A stretch of DNA of 64,000 bases from Paenibacillus sp. PastM-3 (GTDB lineage: Bacteria > Bacillota > Bacilli > Paenibacillales > Paenibacillaceae). Positions 24,447 through 32,306 of this stretch are shown piece by piece. Each line of letters starts with the position of its first letter. Positions within the stretch are counted from its first letter, which is position 1. The stretch is from assembly GCF_029893965.1 (NCBI RefSeq), contig NZ_JARXXP010000008.1, forward strand, positions 62,001 to 126,000. The letters run 5' to 3'. The position numbers were made by a program, and so were the translations under genes. The notes beneath the pieces were generated by a model. That model made no database searches, was not told where the DNA came from, and saw nothing but the letters and a program-made list of their open reading frames with translations.

Positions 24447-25718
24447 ATGGAAGCTACATCCAAGCAGGGAACGAGCCTGCTGCATAACAAAGTCTACGTG
24501 CGCGTATACAGCGCCTTTGCCACCGCCAGCTTTGGCGACTGGTTCGATTCTCTGGCGATTCAGGTGCTGGTCGGGTACCGCTGGCAGGTCAGTCCGCTGA
24601 TGCTCGCTATGATTCCGGTAGCTATTGCGCTGCCCAGTATTCTGCTCGGCTCCGTGGCCGGGGTTGCCGCCGACCGGCTGAATAAGCTGAAGCTGATGCG
24701 GGTCTGCGACCTGCTTACCGCTGTGCTGACGCTGGTGCTGTTACTTGCCCCGAATATGTTCTGGCTGCTGCCGCTGCTGTCCCTGCGGTCTGCCATTTCA
24801 ACGGTCAATGTGCCTGCCCAGCAGTCGCTGACCCGCAGCATTGTCAGAGAAGATCAGCTGCTGCAGGCCTCCTCGTTGAACGGGCTGGTGAACCAGGGCT
24901 CCAAAATCGCCGGCCCGCTGCTCGGCGGCCTCGCGCTCACCTTCCTTACACCACAGTGGTGTATCGTGCTAAACGGGATACTGCGCGGCTGCTCTTATCT
25001 GCTGCTGCTGTCAGTGCGTAATATTGATGCACAGGCAGAGCCTGCACAGGAAGCAACGGAAGAGAAGGTTCCGCTGCGGACGATGTGGAAGGAGGGCTGG
25101 GGCTTCCTGCTAAACAGCCGCATCCTGCTAAATGTGATGCTGTACGGGCTGGCCGGAGCTTTGGCTATCCAGGTTATTGATTTTCAGTTCACCAGCCTGT
25201 TCCGGGTATATTCTCCGACAGGTGAAGCGGTGCTGGGCTGGATGGTCGCGGCTTCCGGTGTGGGTGCGGTGCTGACCATCCTTCTATTGGGCAAATTGAG
25301 CAGCGCAGTCAGCTATACATGGCGGCTGGGTATGGGCTATATGCTGATCGGTGTGTCGGTTGCCGGCCTCGGGCTGCTGCAGCCCGGAGCTCCGGTTATC
25401 TGGGTGCTGCTGCTCGGTTTTATCCTGGGAGCCGGGAACGGGGCGTTCGCAGTAGCCTTCAACTATATGCTGCAAAAAGAAACCCCGCCGCATATGACCG
25501 GCCGCATCTTTGGCATCCAGAACACCGTGCTCAGCGCCGTGCTGATTATCGCCCCGCTGATCGGCGGCCTGCTGGTGCAGGTCGCCGGCCCGGGCCGGAT
25601 CTTCCTGATCTTCGGCCTTATCCAGGCCGCTCTTGGATTGGCCGGCCTGCTCTTCGGCCGGGTGCTCTGGCGGGAGAAGCGGGAGACCGGGGCTGAGCGG
25701 ATGGAGCAGGCGGGGTAG
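24447..25718 (+). CDS. MFS transporter, macrolide-efflux-like
   Basis: 423 residues, about 12 membrane helices. ATG 24447 is placed by GGAGGAATGTCTG; the frame runs further upstream without a better site. MFS signature loops are visible: GSVAGVAADRLNKLKLMRVCDL in loop 2-3 and the NVPAQQSLTRSIVREDQLLQA segment typical of the MefA/MFS_3 group, in which macrolide exporters occur. Substrate unproven. Downstream is a long non-coding stretch. Confidence 0.85.
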   Translation: MEATSKQGTSLLHNKVYVRVYSAFATASFGDWFDSLAIQVLVGYRWQVSPLMLAMIPVAIALPSILLGSVAGVAADRLNKLKLMRVCDLLTAVLTLVLLLAPNMFWLLPLLSLRSAISTVNVPAQQSLTRSIVREDQLLQASSLNGLVNQGSKIAGPLLGGLALTFLTPQWCIVLNGILRGCSYLLLLSVRNIDAQAEPAQEATEEKVPLRTMWKEGWGFLLNSRILLNVMLYGLAGALAIQVIDFQFTSLFRVYSPTGEAVLGWMVAASGVGAVLTILLLGKLSSAVSYTWRLGMGYMLIGVSVAGLGLLQPGAPVIWVLLLGFILGAGNGAFAVAFNYMLQKETPPHMTGRIFGIQNTVLSAVLIIAPLIGGLLVQVAGPGRIFLIFGLIQAALGLAGLLFGRVLWREKRETGAERMEQAG

Positions 25719-26266
25719 AGGGATACAGAGTTAAATAGGGACGGAGTTAAGCTGCGCACTGCTCCTCACGCCGGCTGCTGTTGGCACATTAAGGAGGCCA
25801 ACACATGGTATAGAGGAGCAAACACAACATCTGACACAGGGCTCAACCTCGCCGATGCTCCGGCCGGTACAGCAATGCTGCTGCTTTAACTGCACTTTGT
25901 ACACCTAAAAGTAGATTATTGAGCGGATTCAGACATATAAATGTATTCCGTACAGCTATATTCTCCATTTCCCGCCGTTTTGCGTGGATGGAGCTTTTTT
26001 AGTTGTATGAACTATACTTAAACCGCTTCAATGGGCAAATCCAGCTGTTTTAGCTGCACGAAGTACAGCTATTCGCCGCCCCCTCCGGCACATTGGATTA
26101 CTCCCACGTACATATAGCGACGCTGCCACTCTAAATTTCCTTTGCGGATCATTAGTGTGACTGCCAGCTGACACCGGGGAACAGAGCTGCCGTCCAGCAT
26201 TTCGCCTGAGTAGGAACAGGAAACAGCCCTTCGCAATGTGCGGAAAAATCCGCAGAATACGACGAA
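25719..26266. other. Long intergenic region carrying 24-bp repeats
   Basis: No gene is supported over these 548 bases. They contain three copies of the CTGCACTTTGTACAAC repeat (listed separately) and a hairpin-like stretch CTCCATTTCCCGCC...GGATGGAG (about 25961-25993). Confidence 0.6.
25887..26071. repeat. Cluster of three 24-bp dispersed repeats, one forward and two inverted
   Basis: A forward copy at 25887-25910 (TAACTGCACTTTGTACACCT then AAAA). Inverted copies at 25997-26020 (TTTTAGTTGTATGAACTATA then CTTA) and 26048-26071 (TTTTAGCTGCACGAAGTACA then GCTA). The same family occurs at 58352-58536. Forward and reverse copies can pair into a long stem-loop. Confidence 0.7.
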
Positions 26267-27070
26267 CTATTCTAAGCTTCCCGTACCCTCATGCAGCCGG
26301 TAAAAGCGCGCCGTATTTGCACTCAGCAGCGCTTCTGCCTGTGCAGGCGAATAACCGTGCAGCGCGCCCCAGGCTGCAGCAACATCGCGGATCATGGCCG
26401 GATGCGTAGGCTGGCCGGCAAAAGGCCCCTCAAACGGCCAAGGGCCGTCGGTTTCCGCCATCACCAGCTCCGGCGGGTAGCGTCTGGCCAGGGCCTGAAT
26501 CTCCGGCTCGTAGACGATATCCGGAGTGAAGGAGATATAATAGCCGCGCTGAATCATCCGGGCGATGGCTTCCTCCGGCCCTTTGAACCAGTGAAAATGG
26601 GCATTGCGGATGCCATGCTTGTCCAGCAGATCACAGGCGGCCAGTGCATCCTCATAGACGGCATGCAGCACCACCGGCTTGCCGAGCCTCGCGGCAAGGC
26701 CAAGCAGGGTGTCCAGAAGCCGGACATAAGGCTCCACTGCAAAAGACTCGCCGCGCTCCAGCGCTTCGGCCCGGCTGTAATAAGGCAGGCCGATTTCACC
26801 TACGGCCGCCAAGTCTGCGGCGTGTTCTTCCATAAAGCGGAGCAGCGCCGCCAGCTCTGCTTCATCGGGCAGCGGCTGCTCGGGATGATAGCCGTAGGCC
26901 GGCTGAATCAGCCCGGGAGCCTTCCGGGCCAGCTCCATGGTGCGCATACAAGAATCCAGGTTCATCGAGACGGCGATTAAGCCGTCAACCCCTTGCCCTG
27001 GAAGGGCGGGCAGCATGTGCTCCAGCACAGCAGGGTCATATTGCTCCAGATGAATATGGGCATCAATCAT
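26267..27070 (-). CDS. TatD-family metal-dependent hydrolase
   Basis: 267 residues with the TIM-barrel amidohydrolase layout of TatD: the metal ligands HIH at residues 5 and 7, AVGEIGLP with the conserved Glu, VVLHAVYEDAL with His, FHWFKGP with His, and MAETDGPWP with the final Asp. TatD proteins are metal-dependent DNases or related phosphoesterases in the cytosol. The start ATG at 27070 overlaps the stop of the upstream gene (27063) by eight bases, so it is translationally coupled to it. Confidence 0.88.
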   Translation of the reverse strand: MIDAHIHLEQYDPAVLEHMLPALPGQGVDGLIAVSMNLDSCMRTMELARKAPGLIQPAYGYHPEQPLPDEAELAALLRFMEEHAADLAAVGEIGLPYYSRAEALERGESFAVEPYVRLLDTLLGLAARLGKPVVLHAVYEDALAACDLLDKHGIRNAHFHWFKGPEEAIARMIQRGYYISFTPDIVYEPEIQALARRYPPELVMAETDGPWPFEGPFAGQPTHPAMIRDVAAAWGALHGYSPAQAEALLSANTARFYRLHEGTGSLE

Positions 27071-28181
27071 TGGCGGCCTGCTTTTTCACCGTTGCCGGAT
27101 ATTCATCGTATGCCTGGAAGGTGACGGATTCCGGCTCCAGTGCTTTCCCCGAAGCAGCCGGTTTATAAATCAGCTCCAGACTGCCGATGCTCTCCAGAAA
27201 GCCGGTTGTCACGTTCACTTCAGCCTTGAGCCGTCCTTTATCCACTCTGTAGTAGGTAACTGTACCGATACCTGCTGCTCCGCCGATATTCGGATCATCG
27301 CTGCGGTCCGGCAGCCGCAGTTCCACCTGCGCAGGAAGTGCGCCGCCAAGCTTCAGTGAAACTAGCATATCCTTCCCGTCTGCAGTAATGCTGGAGGATA
27401 CAAGCTGACTGGCAGCCTCCCAGGCTTCAGGTACAGCAAGCTCCTGCCAGGTCTGAGGATTAATGACGTGGATTTCCTGCTCCACAATTCCCGTTCCTGT
27501 GCCCAGTGTCAGAATAACCACGGCTTCGGGCAGCCCGTCCTGATTGACATCAGCATAATAGAGCTCGGGCGGATGACTCAGATCCCGGTAGGTCTGCCAG
27601 TCATATTTGTGTTTCCGTCCGTTTACCTCAAGCACATAGCCTTTATAAGCCGTTTTGTCCTTCAAGGCAGCATAAATTTTGAATTCGGGGTGATCCTCCG
27701 CGGCAGCAAGCGCTTCAGTAGGGGTACGCACCGTTGTACTTACACTGCCGGATATAATGGATACCGAATTCTTCTCCTGATCCAGCCGGAAGTCGGCTCC
27801 GGATATAAGATTCAGCGCAGATGCGGGAATATACATACGCCCGTTCCGCAGAATAGCCTTGCCTTCAAGCGCAGTCGAGCTGCCATAGTAGAGCACCAGC
27901 TGGCTGCCAGGTTTGACCATCGTGCTGGTGCTTTCTGTGGTAATCGTCAACAGCTTTTGGCGGTTATCCCATTGCAGTCTGGCAGGATAAAATTCAGTAA
28001 GTACCCGGACTGGAACATATACGATATTCTGGTTAATAAACGGATGCAAGGGGGTAAGTGCGGCTTCCCCGTCAACAATCAGTTTAAGCGGTGCAGCGGC
28101 AAACGTTTTATCTATATCAAGAGCCGACGGGCATGCGGCAATCAGCATTGCGGCAGCTACGCTGGCGATCCATCTTTTCAT
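27063..28181 (-). CDS. Secreted protein with copper-amine-oxidase-like N-terminal domain
   Basis: 372 residues; ATG 28181 eight bases after GGAGGATTTACTC begins. The signal peptide is about 1-29. The copper-amine-oxidase-like module (IVYVPVRVLTEFYPARLQWD ... MYIPASALNLISG) covers about 35-150. The second half has a repeat-like DVNQDGLPEAVVILTLGTG segment, resembling an integrin/VCBS-type calcium-binding turn, then beta-rich sequence. Likely envelope-associated. It overlaps the TatD gene, which is surprising for an exported protein and a cytosolic hydrolase. Confidence 0.82.
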   Translation of the reverse strand: MKRWIASVAAAMLIAACPSALDIDKTFAAAPLKLIVDGEAALTPLHPFINQNIVYVPVRVLTEFYPARLQWDNRQKLLTITTESTSTMVKPGSQLVLYYGSSTALEGKAILRNGRMYIPASALNLISGADFRLDQEKNSVSIISGSVSTTVRTPTEALAAAEDHPEFKIYAALKDKTAYKGYVLEVNGRKHKYDWQTYRDLSHPPELYYADVNQDGLPEAVVILTLGTGTGIVEQEIHVINPQTWQELAVPEAWEAASQLVSSSITADGKDMLVSLKLGGALPAQVELRLPDRSDDPNIGGAAGIGTVTYYRVDKGRLKAEVNVTTGFLESIGSLELIYKPAASGKALEPESVTFQAYDEYPATVKKQAAND

Positions 28182-28357
28182 GAGTAAATCCTCCATTTGT
28201 ATAGGCTATTCATTTATCTAGTAAAAGTAACTCTTACTAGTATAAAGCAAATTGAACGTATGAAGGTCACTTTCTGTTAACATTGATAAGACAAGGTTGT
28301 TACGCTTTGGCGGCGCAGGCAAAGAATGGAACATCTGATCGGGATAATAATAAAAAA

Positions 28358-28410
28358 GCAATGCCCCGCAGAAGGACGCCGGAGCGTTGTCCTTGTCTGC
28401 GGGGCATTGC
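28358..28410 (-). terminator. Terminator of the DoxX gene
   Basis: GCAATGCCCCGCAGA pairs perfectly with TCTGCGGGGCATTGC, plus a 5-bp inner stem after a 2-base bulge. TTTTTT follows on the minus strand (28352-28357). Confidence 0.9.
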
Positions 28411-28428
28411 AGCATGAAGAATATTCAT

Positions 28429-28965
28429 TTATATGGAGCGCTTCATTCCGGGAGCAGCAGCTGCAGGCCGTAAAGCGGCGGAGTTGTCTTTTTTGTGGAA
28501 CAGGCTGCGCAGGTAGCCCAGTACCCAGCGGTCGAGGCCGATTGCACCGGCATTCGCAGCCGATACGATGATAATGACCTCCATCAGCAGCAGCTGAACA
28601 TTCGTGCTTACAGTGCCCGAGAGCAGGTAGGCGGCATTCATAACGAGCCCCATCAGGGCAGCGAAGGTAGTGAAGGTACCCAGAATCAGTCCGAGACCGA
28701 CCAGGAATTCACCGGCAGGAACCAGCAGATTGAAAAAATCCACATTCGGCAGAGCGGCATGCTGGAGGAAGCTTCCCCACCAGGCTTGTACGGTAGCATC
28801 TTCCCCGACGCTTTTGGCAATGGCACCCTTCAGGAAGCCCGAAGCATCGAAGCCCCCGGTCAGCTTGTGCCAGCCGGCCTCAAGCCATTGATAACCAACA
28901 TATATACGAACGACAGTCAGCAGCAGCATAGCGATTTTATTAGTACGGAACCAGTTGTTAAACAT
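28429..28965 (-). CDS. DoxX-family membrane protein
   Basis: 178 residues, four membrane helices. ATG 28965 follows AAGGAG; an ATG nine bases upstream overlaps the ribosome site. DoxX landmarks: LLLTVVRIYVGYQWLEAGWHK in helix 1 and LLVPAGEFLVGLGLILGTFT in the second half. DoxX/DoxD-like proteins are linked to thiosulfate or quinone-related redox reactions and to oxidative-stress complexes. The promoter region contains an Fnr/Crp-type palindrome, so oxygen or energy control is likely. A MarR gene is divergent. Confidence 0.85.
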   Translation of the reverse strand: MFNNWFRTNKIAMLLLTVVRIYVGYQWLEAGWHKLTGGFDASGFLKGAIAKSVGEDATVQAWWGSFLQHAALPNVDFFNLLVPAGEFLVGLGLILGTFTTFAALMGLVMNAAYLLSGTVSTNVQLLLMEVIIIVSAANAGAIGLDRWVLGYLRSLFHKKDNSAALRPAAAAPGMKRSI

Positions 28966-29053
28966 GATATCCACTCCTTAATGTTTTGTTTTTTGCCGGT
29001 ACAGTATGATTGTTTTCTCTGTGTGGTATCGGATGATCATCTTCGATGGCTTT

Positions 29054-29096
29054 ATAATAAGTGATTTTTTTCACATATAGTGTGATATAAATCACA
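29054..29096 (-). promoter_or_regulatory. Promoter of doxX with an Fnr/Crp-type site
   Basis: TGTGATATAAATCACA (29081-29096) fits TGTGA-N6-TCACA exactly. The minus-strand -10 candidate TATTAT (29059-29054) predicts a start at about 29047, putting the palindrome centre at -41.5, the class II activator position. Two further half-sites (GTGA 29061, TCACA 29071) lie between. Confidence 0.6.
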
Positions 29097-29198
29097 ATTA
29101 TCGAAATAATTTTTATATCAAACTAAAATTTGAATATATTTAAAACAAAACATCAAAGGCTTGCGCAAACCTCCTTAAATGATGTATTGAGCAGGGGC

Positions 29199-29227
29199 TT
29201 GACACAGTATTTGGCTAAAATTAACAT
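29199..29227 (+). promoter_or_regulatory. Promoter of the MarR gene, predicted leaderless start
   Basis: TTGACA (29199-29204), a 17-bp spacer, TAACAT (29222-29227), then six bases and the ATG at 29234. The spacing from -10 to ATG is identical to that of the ArsR gene at 13651. Confidence 0.65.
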
Positions 29228-29233
29228 GTAATT

Positions 29234-29650
29234 ATGGACGAGAACAAAATATTGGCGGTCATTGGCCGTATTCACCGGAGCGGCAACAGGTTTATTGAAC
29301 GGGAGCTCAAAAAGCATAATATTCACGGCATTGCCCCCTCACATGGAGATATTCTGTATCAGCTGTTCATCCGGGAAGAACTTACGATGAATCAGTTATC
29401 CAGCTCGATTGATAAAGATAAGTCTACCATTACAGCGCTGGTGGACAAGCTGGTGCGGCTGGAATATGTGAAGCGGGAGCAGGATCAGACGGACGGACGG
29501 ATCTTCCGCCTGTCCCTCACAGCTAAGGGCAGAGAATTGCGGCCGGTATTTGAGAAAGTGTCGGCAGCAATGCTGGCGGCGGTATATGAAGGGTTTGACC
29601 CGGAAGAGAAGCAGCAGCTGCTCGGTTTACTGGAACGAATCAAGCTGTAA
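29234..29650 (+). CDS. MarR-family transcriptional regulator
   Basis: 138 residues, winged helix. Helix-turn-helix MNQLSSSIDKDKSTITALVDKL at about 52-73, then the wing EYVKREQDQTDGRIFRLSLT with the conserved D-x-R. No Shine-Dalgarno sequence precedes the ATG, and the promoter is placed for a leaderless mRNA. It is divergent from doxX and may regulate it. A clear terminator follows. Confidence 0.88.
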   Translation: MDENKILAVIGRIHRSGNRFIERELKKHNIHGIAPSHGDILYQLFIREELTMNQLSSSIDKDKSTITALVDKLVRLEYVKREQDQTDGRIFRLSLTAKGRELRPVFEKVSAAMLAAVYEGFDPEEKQQLLGLLERIKL

Positions 29651-29666
29651 TACAGCGCTGCAGCGG

Positions 29667-29707
29667 AACAGGTCTACAAGAGGAATCTTCTTGTAGACCT
29701 GTTTTTT
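29667..29707 (+). terminator. Terminator of the MarR gene
   Basis: A perfect 15-bp stem AACAGGTCTACAAGA / TCTTGTAGACCTGTT with loop GGAATC, then TTTTT. Confidence 0.9.
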
Positions 29708-29785
29708 ATAGCTGCTCCAAAATAAACCGAACGAAATCTGCCCGGCCTGCCAATACATAGTGTAAGCCTGAAGGGGGAATGACGG

Positions 29786-30370
29786 ATGGAGCATCCAATA
29801 GAATACTCGCAGCTCATTGAGCGGACGCTGGCCGGCAGCGCCCAAGCCTACGGTGAGCTGTATGAAGCGACGGTACGGGATGTGTACAGAACCGTGCGTT
29901 TCCTTGTTTCCGAGCAGGTAAATGCTGAGGATATCGTGCAGGAAATTTATATGGAGCTGCATCGCTCGCTGGGCCGTTATGATCATTCCCGCGAATTCAG
30001 ACCATGGCTGATGGGACTGGTGATGCGGCAGATCCTTGCTTACCGCCGCAGGGGGTGGAGGTATTTCCGCCTGATCCGGCGGGCGGAGCAGGCATCCGAG
30101 CGGATGGAGCATGATTTTGCAGGAGAGGTAGTGGATATGATCTCGAACCGCGAGCTGCTTATGGCGGTGAATCAATTGCCGTTCAAGCTGAAGCAGGTTG
30201 TTATCCTCCACTATCTGCAGGAGTATTCCCAGGAGGAAATCGCTGCGATTCTGGAAATACCGCTGGGCACTGTTAAGTCGCGAATCCATGCTGCACTGCA
30301 GAAGCTGCGCCGGAAGCATCAGGCCGACATAATCCAGATCAGAAGGGTGGAGGATGTACATGAGTCTTGA
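29786..30370 (+). CDS. ECF-type RNA polymerase sigma factor
   Basis: 194 residues. Region 2: YGELYEATVRDVYRTVRFLV and NAEDIVQEIYMELHRSLGRY. Then EFRPWLMGLVMRQILAYRRR. Region 4: LKQVVILHYLQEYSQEEIAA and PLGTVKSRIHAALQKLR. RBS AAGGGGG before ATG 29786. The last 11 bases overlap the next gene (start 30360), a membrane protein that is the likely anti-sigma partner. Confidence 0.9.
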   Translation: MEHPIEYSQLIERTLAGSAQAYGELYEATVRDVYRTVRFLVSEQVNAEDIVQEIYMELHRSLGRYDHSREFRPWLMGLVMRQILAYRRRGWRYFRLIRRAEQASERMEHDFAGEVVDMISNRELLMAVNQLPFKLKQVVILHYLQEYSQEEIAAILEIPLGTVKSRIHAALQKLRRKHQADIIQIRRVEDVHES

Positions 30371-31124
30371 ACAGCAGCTGCGGCAGGCACTCCGGGAGGA
30401 GGCCGGGGACTGGAGCGCTCCACCTGAGCTGAAGGACAGAATCCTTAGCAGGATTACTCCGGAACAAGGGGGAAGACGCATGAAAAAATGGCTTGTAGCC
30501 ACAGTAATGGCAGCCGCTTTACTGATTCCAACCGGGGCTTATGCCGGATATACGTATTTGACGGATTCCGTGTACGGCTCGCAGGAACATTTTATGGAGA
30601 ATGGCGGAACACTCGAAGGCTATGACAGGCTTGAGGCCAAGCTGCAGCAGGCCAAAAACAGTCTGAGCACAGAAGATTTTGCAGCCTTAACGGCACTGCT
30701 GCATGATATCGGGAGCTATAATCTGAGGATTGCCGACGACAAAGGGAACCTTCATCCGGAGCAGCTGAGCCCTGCGGAGCAGGAGATGTATCAGGAATTA
30801 ACTGTAAAGCTTGAGCCGTATTTCGGGAAAATAGAAAAGGAGGCACAGCCGTCTGCTTCCGGCAAATTACCTCCCCTCGACAACGGTACCTTCTGGGAGG
30901 AACAGCTGGCCCGGGGAGAGCAGGTTTTCAGCGGCACGGAGCTGACAGCTTTCAGACAGCTGATAAGCGAGCTGCAAGCGTATAATGCGGAAATTACCGA
31001 CTCCGACGGAAGTATTCATCCGGACCGGCTGGGCGAAGAGGAAACAGCCCGGTTTAGCCGGCTGTATGAGGAGCTCGGACCCTACTTGAAGCAGCTTGGA
31101 ATCGTGATTAAACCAAGATCCTGA
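30360..31124 (+). CDS. Membrane protein, putative anti-sigma factor (DUF3600-like)
   Basis: 254 residues. A short cytosolic N-terminus (SLEQQLRQALREEAGDWSAP), one membrane helix (WLVATVMAAALLIPTGAYAG, about 43-62), and an extracellular part with two related halves (LHDIGSYNLRIADDKGNLHPEQL and ISELQAYNAEITDSDGSIHPDRL ... about 100 residues apart). I place it with DUF3600-type proteins that follow ECF sigma genes in Bacilli, from memory. ATG 30360 is six bases after GGAGG; the ATG at 30354 directly abuts it. Overlap with the sigma gene suggests coupled translation. Confidence 0.78.
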   Translation: MSLEQQLRQALREEAGDWSAPPELKDRILSRITPEQGGRRMKKWLVATVMAAALLIPTGAYAGYTYLTDSVYGSQEHFMENGGTLEGYDRLEAKLQQAKNSLSTEDFAALTALLHDIGSYNLRIADDKGNLHPEQLSPAEQEMYQELTVKLEPYFGKIEKEAQPSASGKLPPLDNGTFWEEQLARGEQVFSGTELTAFRQLISELQAYNAEITDSDGSIHPDRLGEEETARFSRLYEELGPYLKQLGIVIKPRS

Positions 31125-31130
31125 ATAGGT

Positions 31131-31168
31131 GAAAAGGCCTCCGGTGTTCTCCCCGGCAGGCCTTTTCC
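31131..31168 (+). terminator. Terminator of the second ECF module
   Basis: GAAAAGGCCTCCGG pairs with CCGGCAGGCCTTTTC, one mismatch. Confidence 0.7.
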
Positions 31169-31292
31169 TTGTACAGCTCAAACGGACAGGATAGCACATA
31201 TACGGAATTTTGAATATCTATACATGATGCATTGAGCTAGCAGTCCTATAATTTGACATATACCTCTAAAATATGTACGGGAGGTAGTGCAG

Positions 31293-31460
31293 ATGGACAA
31301 GCTCAAAATCCTGCGCAAGCAAATAGAGTACGAAAGAACCAGGCTAAATCAGATGGAACAGACCTACGGACTACTTCATCCGCGGGTAATCAGACAGTCC
31401 ATGAAGCTGGATGAATTGATCAATACATATACAAGAATGGATTCCGGGGGGAAGGAATAG
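31293..31460 (+). CDS. Spo0E-family aspartyl-phosphate phosphatase
   Basis: 55 residues. GGGAGGT lies upstream of ATG 31293. The sequence is a two-helix Spo0E-like protein: a basic first helix (KILRKQIEYERTRLNQMEQT), then HPRVIRQSMKLDELINTY, where SMKLDELI corresponds to the family signature SxxLDxLI. These proteins dephosphorylate Spo0A-P and delay sporulation. It stands alone between an ECF module and a convergent TetR gene. Confidence 0.88.
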   Translation: MDKLKILRKQIEYERTRLNQMEQTYGLLHPRVIRQSMKLDELINTYTRMDSGGKE

Positions 31461-31491
31461 CCCGGTATGTCTTCTGACAGGTGTGCTGCAG

Positions 31492-32067
31492 CTACTGTCT
31501 GATTCCCTCAAAGGCAGCGGCGGTTATCGTTTTGATATAAGCTTCGTCCAGCACATCGCCTGTAATCAGCAGCCTGTAAAAAATCGGCCCATACAACAGA
31601 TCAATACTGCAGCTGATATCCAGACCCGGCTTCAGCTCACCCCGCATTACTCCGCGTTCCAGCAGCTCGCGGGCTTCCTGCCGCCGCGGGGCAAAAAAGC
31701 GGGTCCGGTAAGCTTCGGCCAGTCCGGCATCGGATTGCCCTTCGCCGATCAGCCCGGTAATGACCATGCCCTCCCGGCTGCGCAAAAAGACTGCCAGGTT
31801 TGTGGCATGGATCTCAATATCCTCTCTTACGGATCCCGTGTCAGGCACCGGAAGGCGTGCCGTGGCTGCAGAGAGATAGCCGTCCATTACTACCGCTGCT
31901 TTGTTAGGCCACCATTTATAAATGGTGGCCTTGCTTACTTTGGCCCGCTCGGCAATTTTATCCACCGTCACTGCTTCAAAGCCTGTTTCCAGCAGCAGCT
32001 CGTAGGATGCAGCCAGAATCGCAGCCTCTGCTTCGTTATTGCGCGGGCGTCCTCTTTTTTTATCCAT
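31492..32067 (-). CDS. TetR/AcrR-family transcriptional regulator
   Basis: 191 residues. ATG 32067 follows AGGAGGTCAATTTG; upstream in-frame starts lack a site. N-terminal DNA-binding domain: FEAVTVDKIAERAKVSKATIYKWWPNKAAVV, preceded by a basic KKRGRPR. The ligand domain resembles TetR_C of the multidrug type. It is divergent from the MFS gene at 32307, and the space between carries three copies of one palindrome, so it probably represses both. Confidence 0.9.
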   Translation of the reverse strand: MDKKRGRPRNNEAEAAILAASYELLLETGFEAVTVDKIAERAKVSKATIYKWWPNKAAVVMDGYLSAATARLPVPDTGSVREDIEIHATNLAVFLRSREGMVITGLIGEGQSDAGLAEAYRTRFFAPRRQEARELLERGVMRGELKPGLDISCSIDLLYGPIFYRLLITGDVLDEAYIKTITAAAFEGIRQ

Positions 32068-32123
32068 CAAATTGACCTCCTGATACATAATCAGCCCAAG
32101 TACAGCATTCGGCACAAAACTAA

Positions 32124-32283
32124 ACTATACGTTCATTATACAAAACATCCGGAGAAAATAGCCAATCCCAAAGGTGAAGCAGCAGATTTATGGCGGAGGC
32201 GAAAATATTGCATTTACCTATTTACAAAACTGTACGTTCAGTATATTATATAGCCATAATTAATAAACTAAACGTTCAGTATT
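32124..32283. promoter_or_regulatory. Three TetR operators in the divergent tetR-MFS promoter region
   Basis: ACTATACGTTCATTATA (32124-32140), ACTGTACGTTCAGTATA (32229-32245) and ACTAAACGTTCAGTATT (32267-32283). The shared dyad is ACTGwACGTwCAGT. The first copy is nearest tetR, the other two are just upstream of the transporter gene. Confidence 0.8.
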
Positions 32284-32306
32284 TAAAGGCGAAGGGTTGA
32301 GTTCAT

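Noticed and set aside
25887..26071. The 24-bp repeats as a CRISPR array
   Set aside because: Copies occur in both orientations, differ from one another and have unequal spacers; no cas genes are present.
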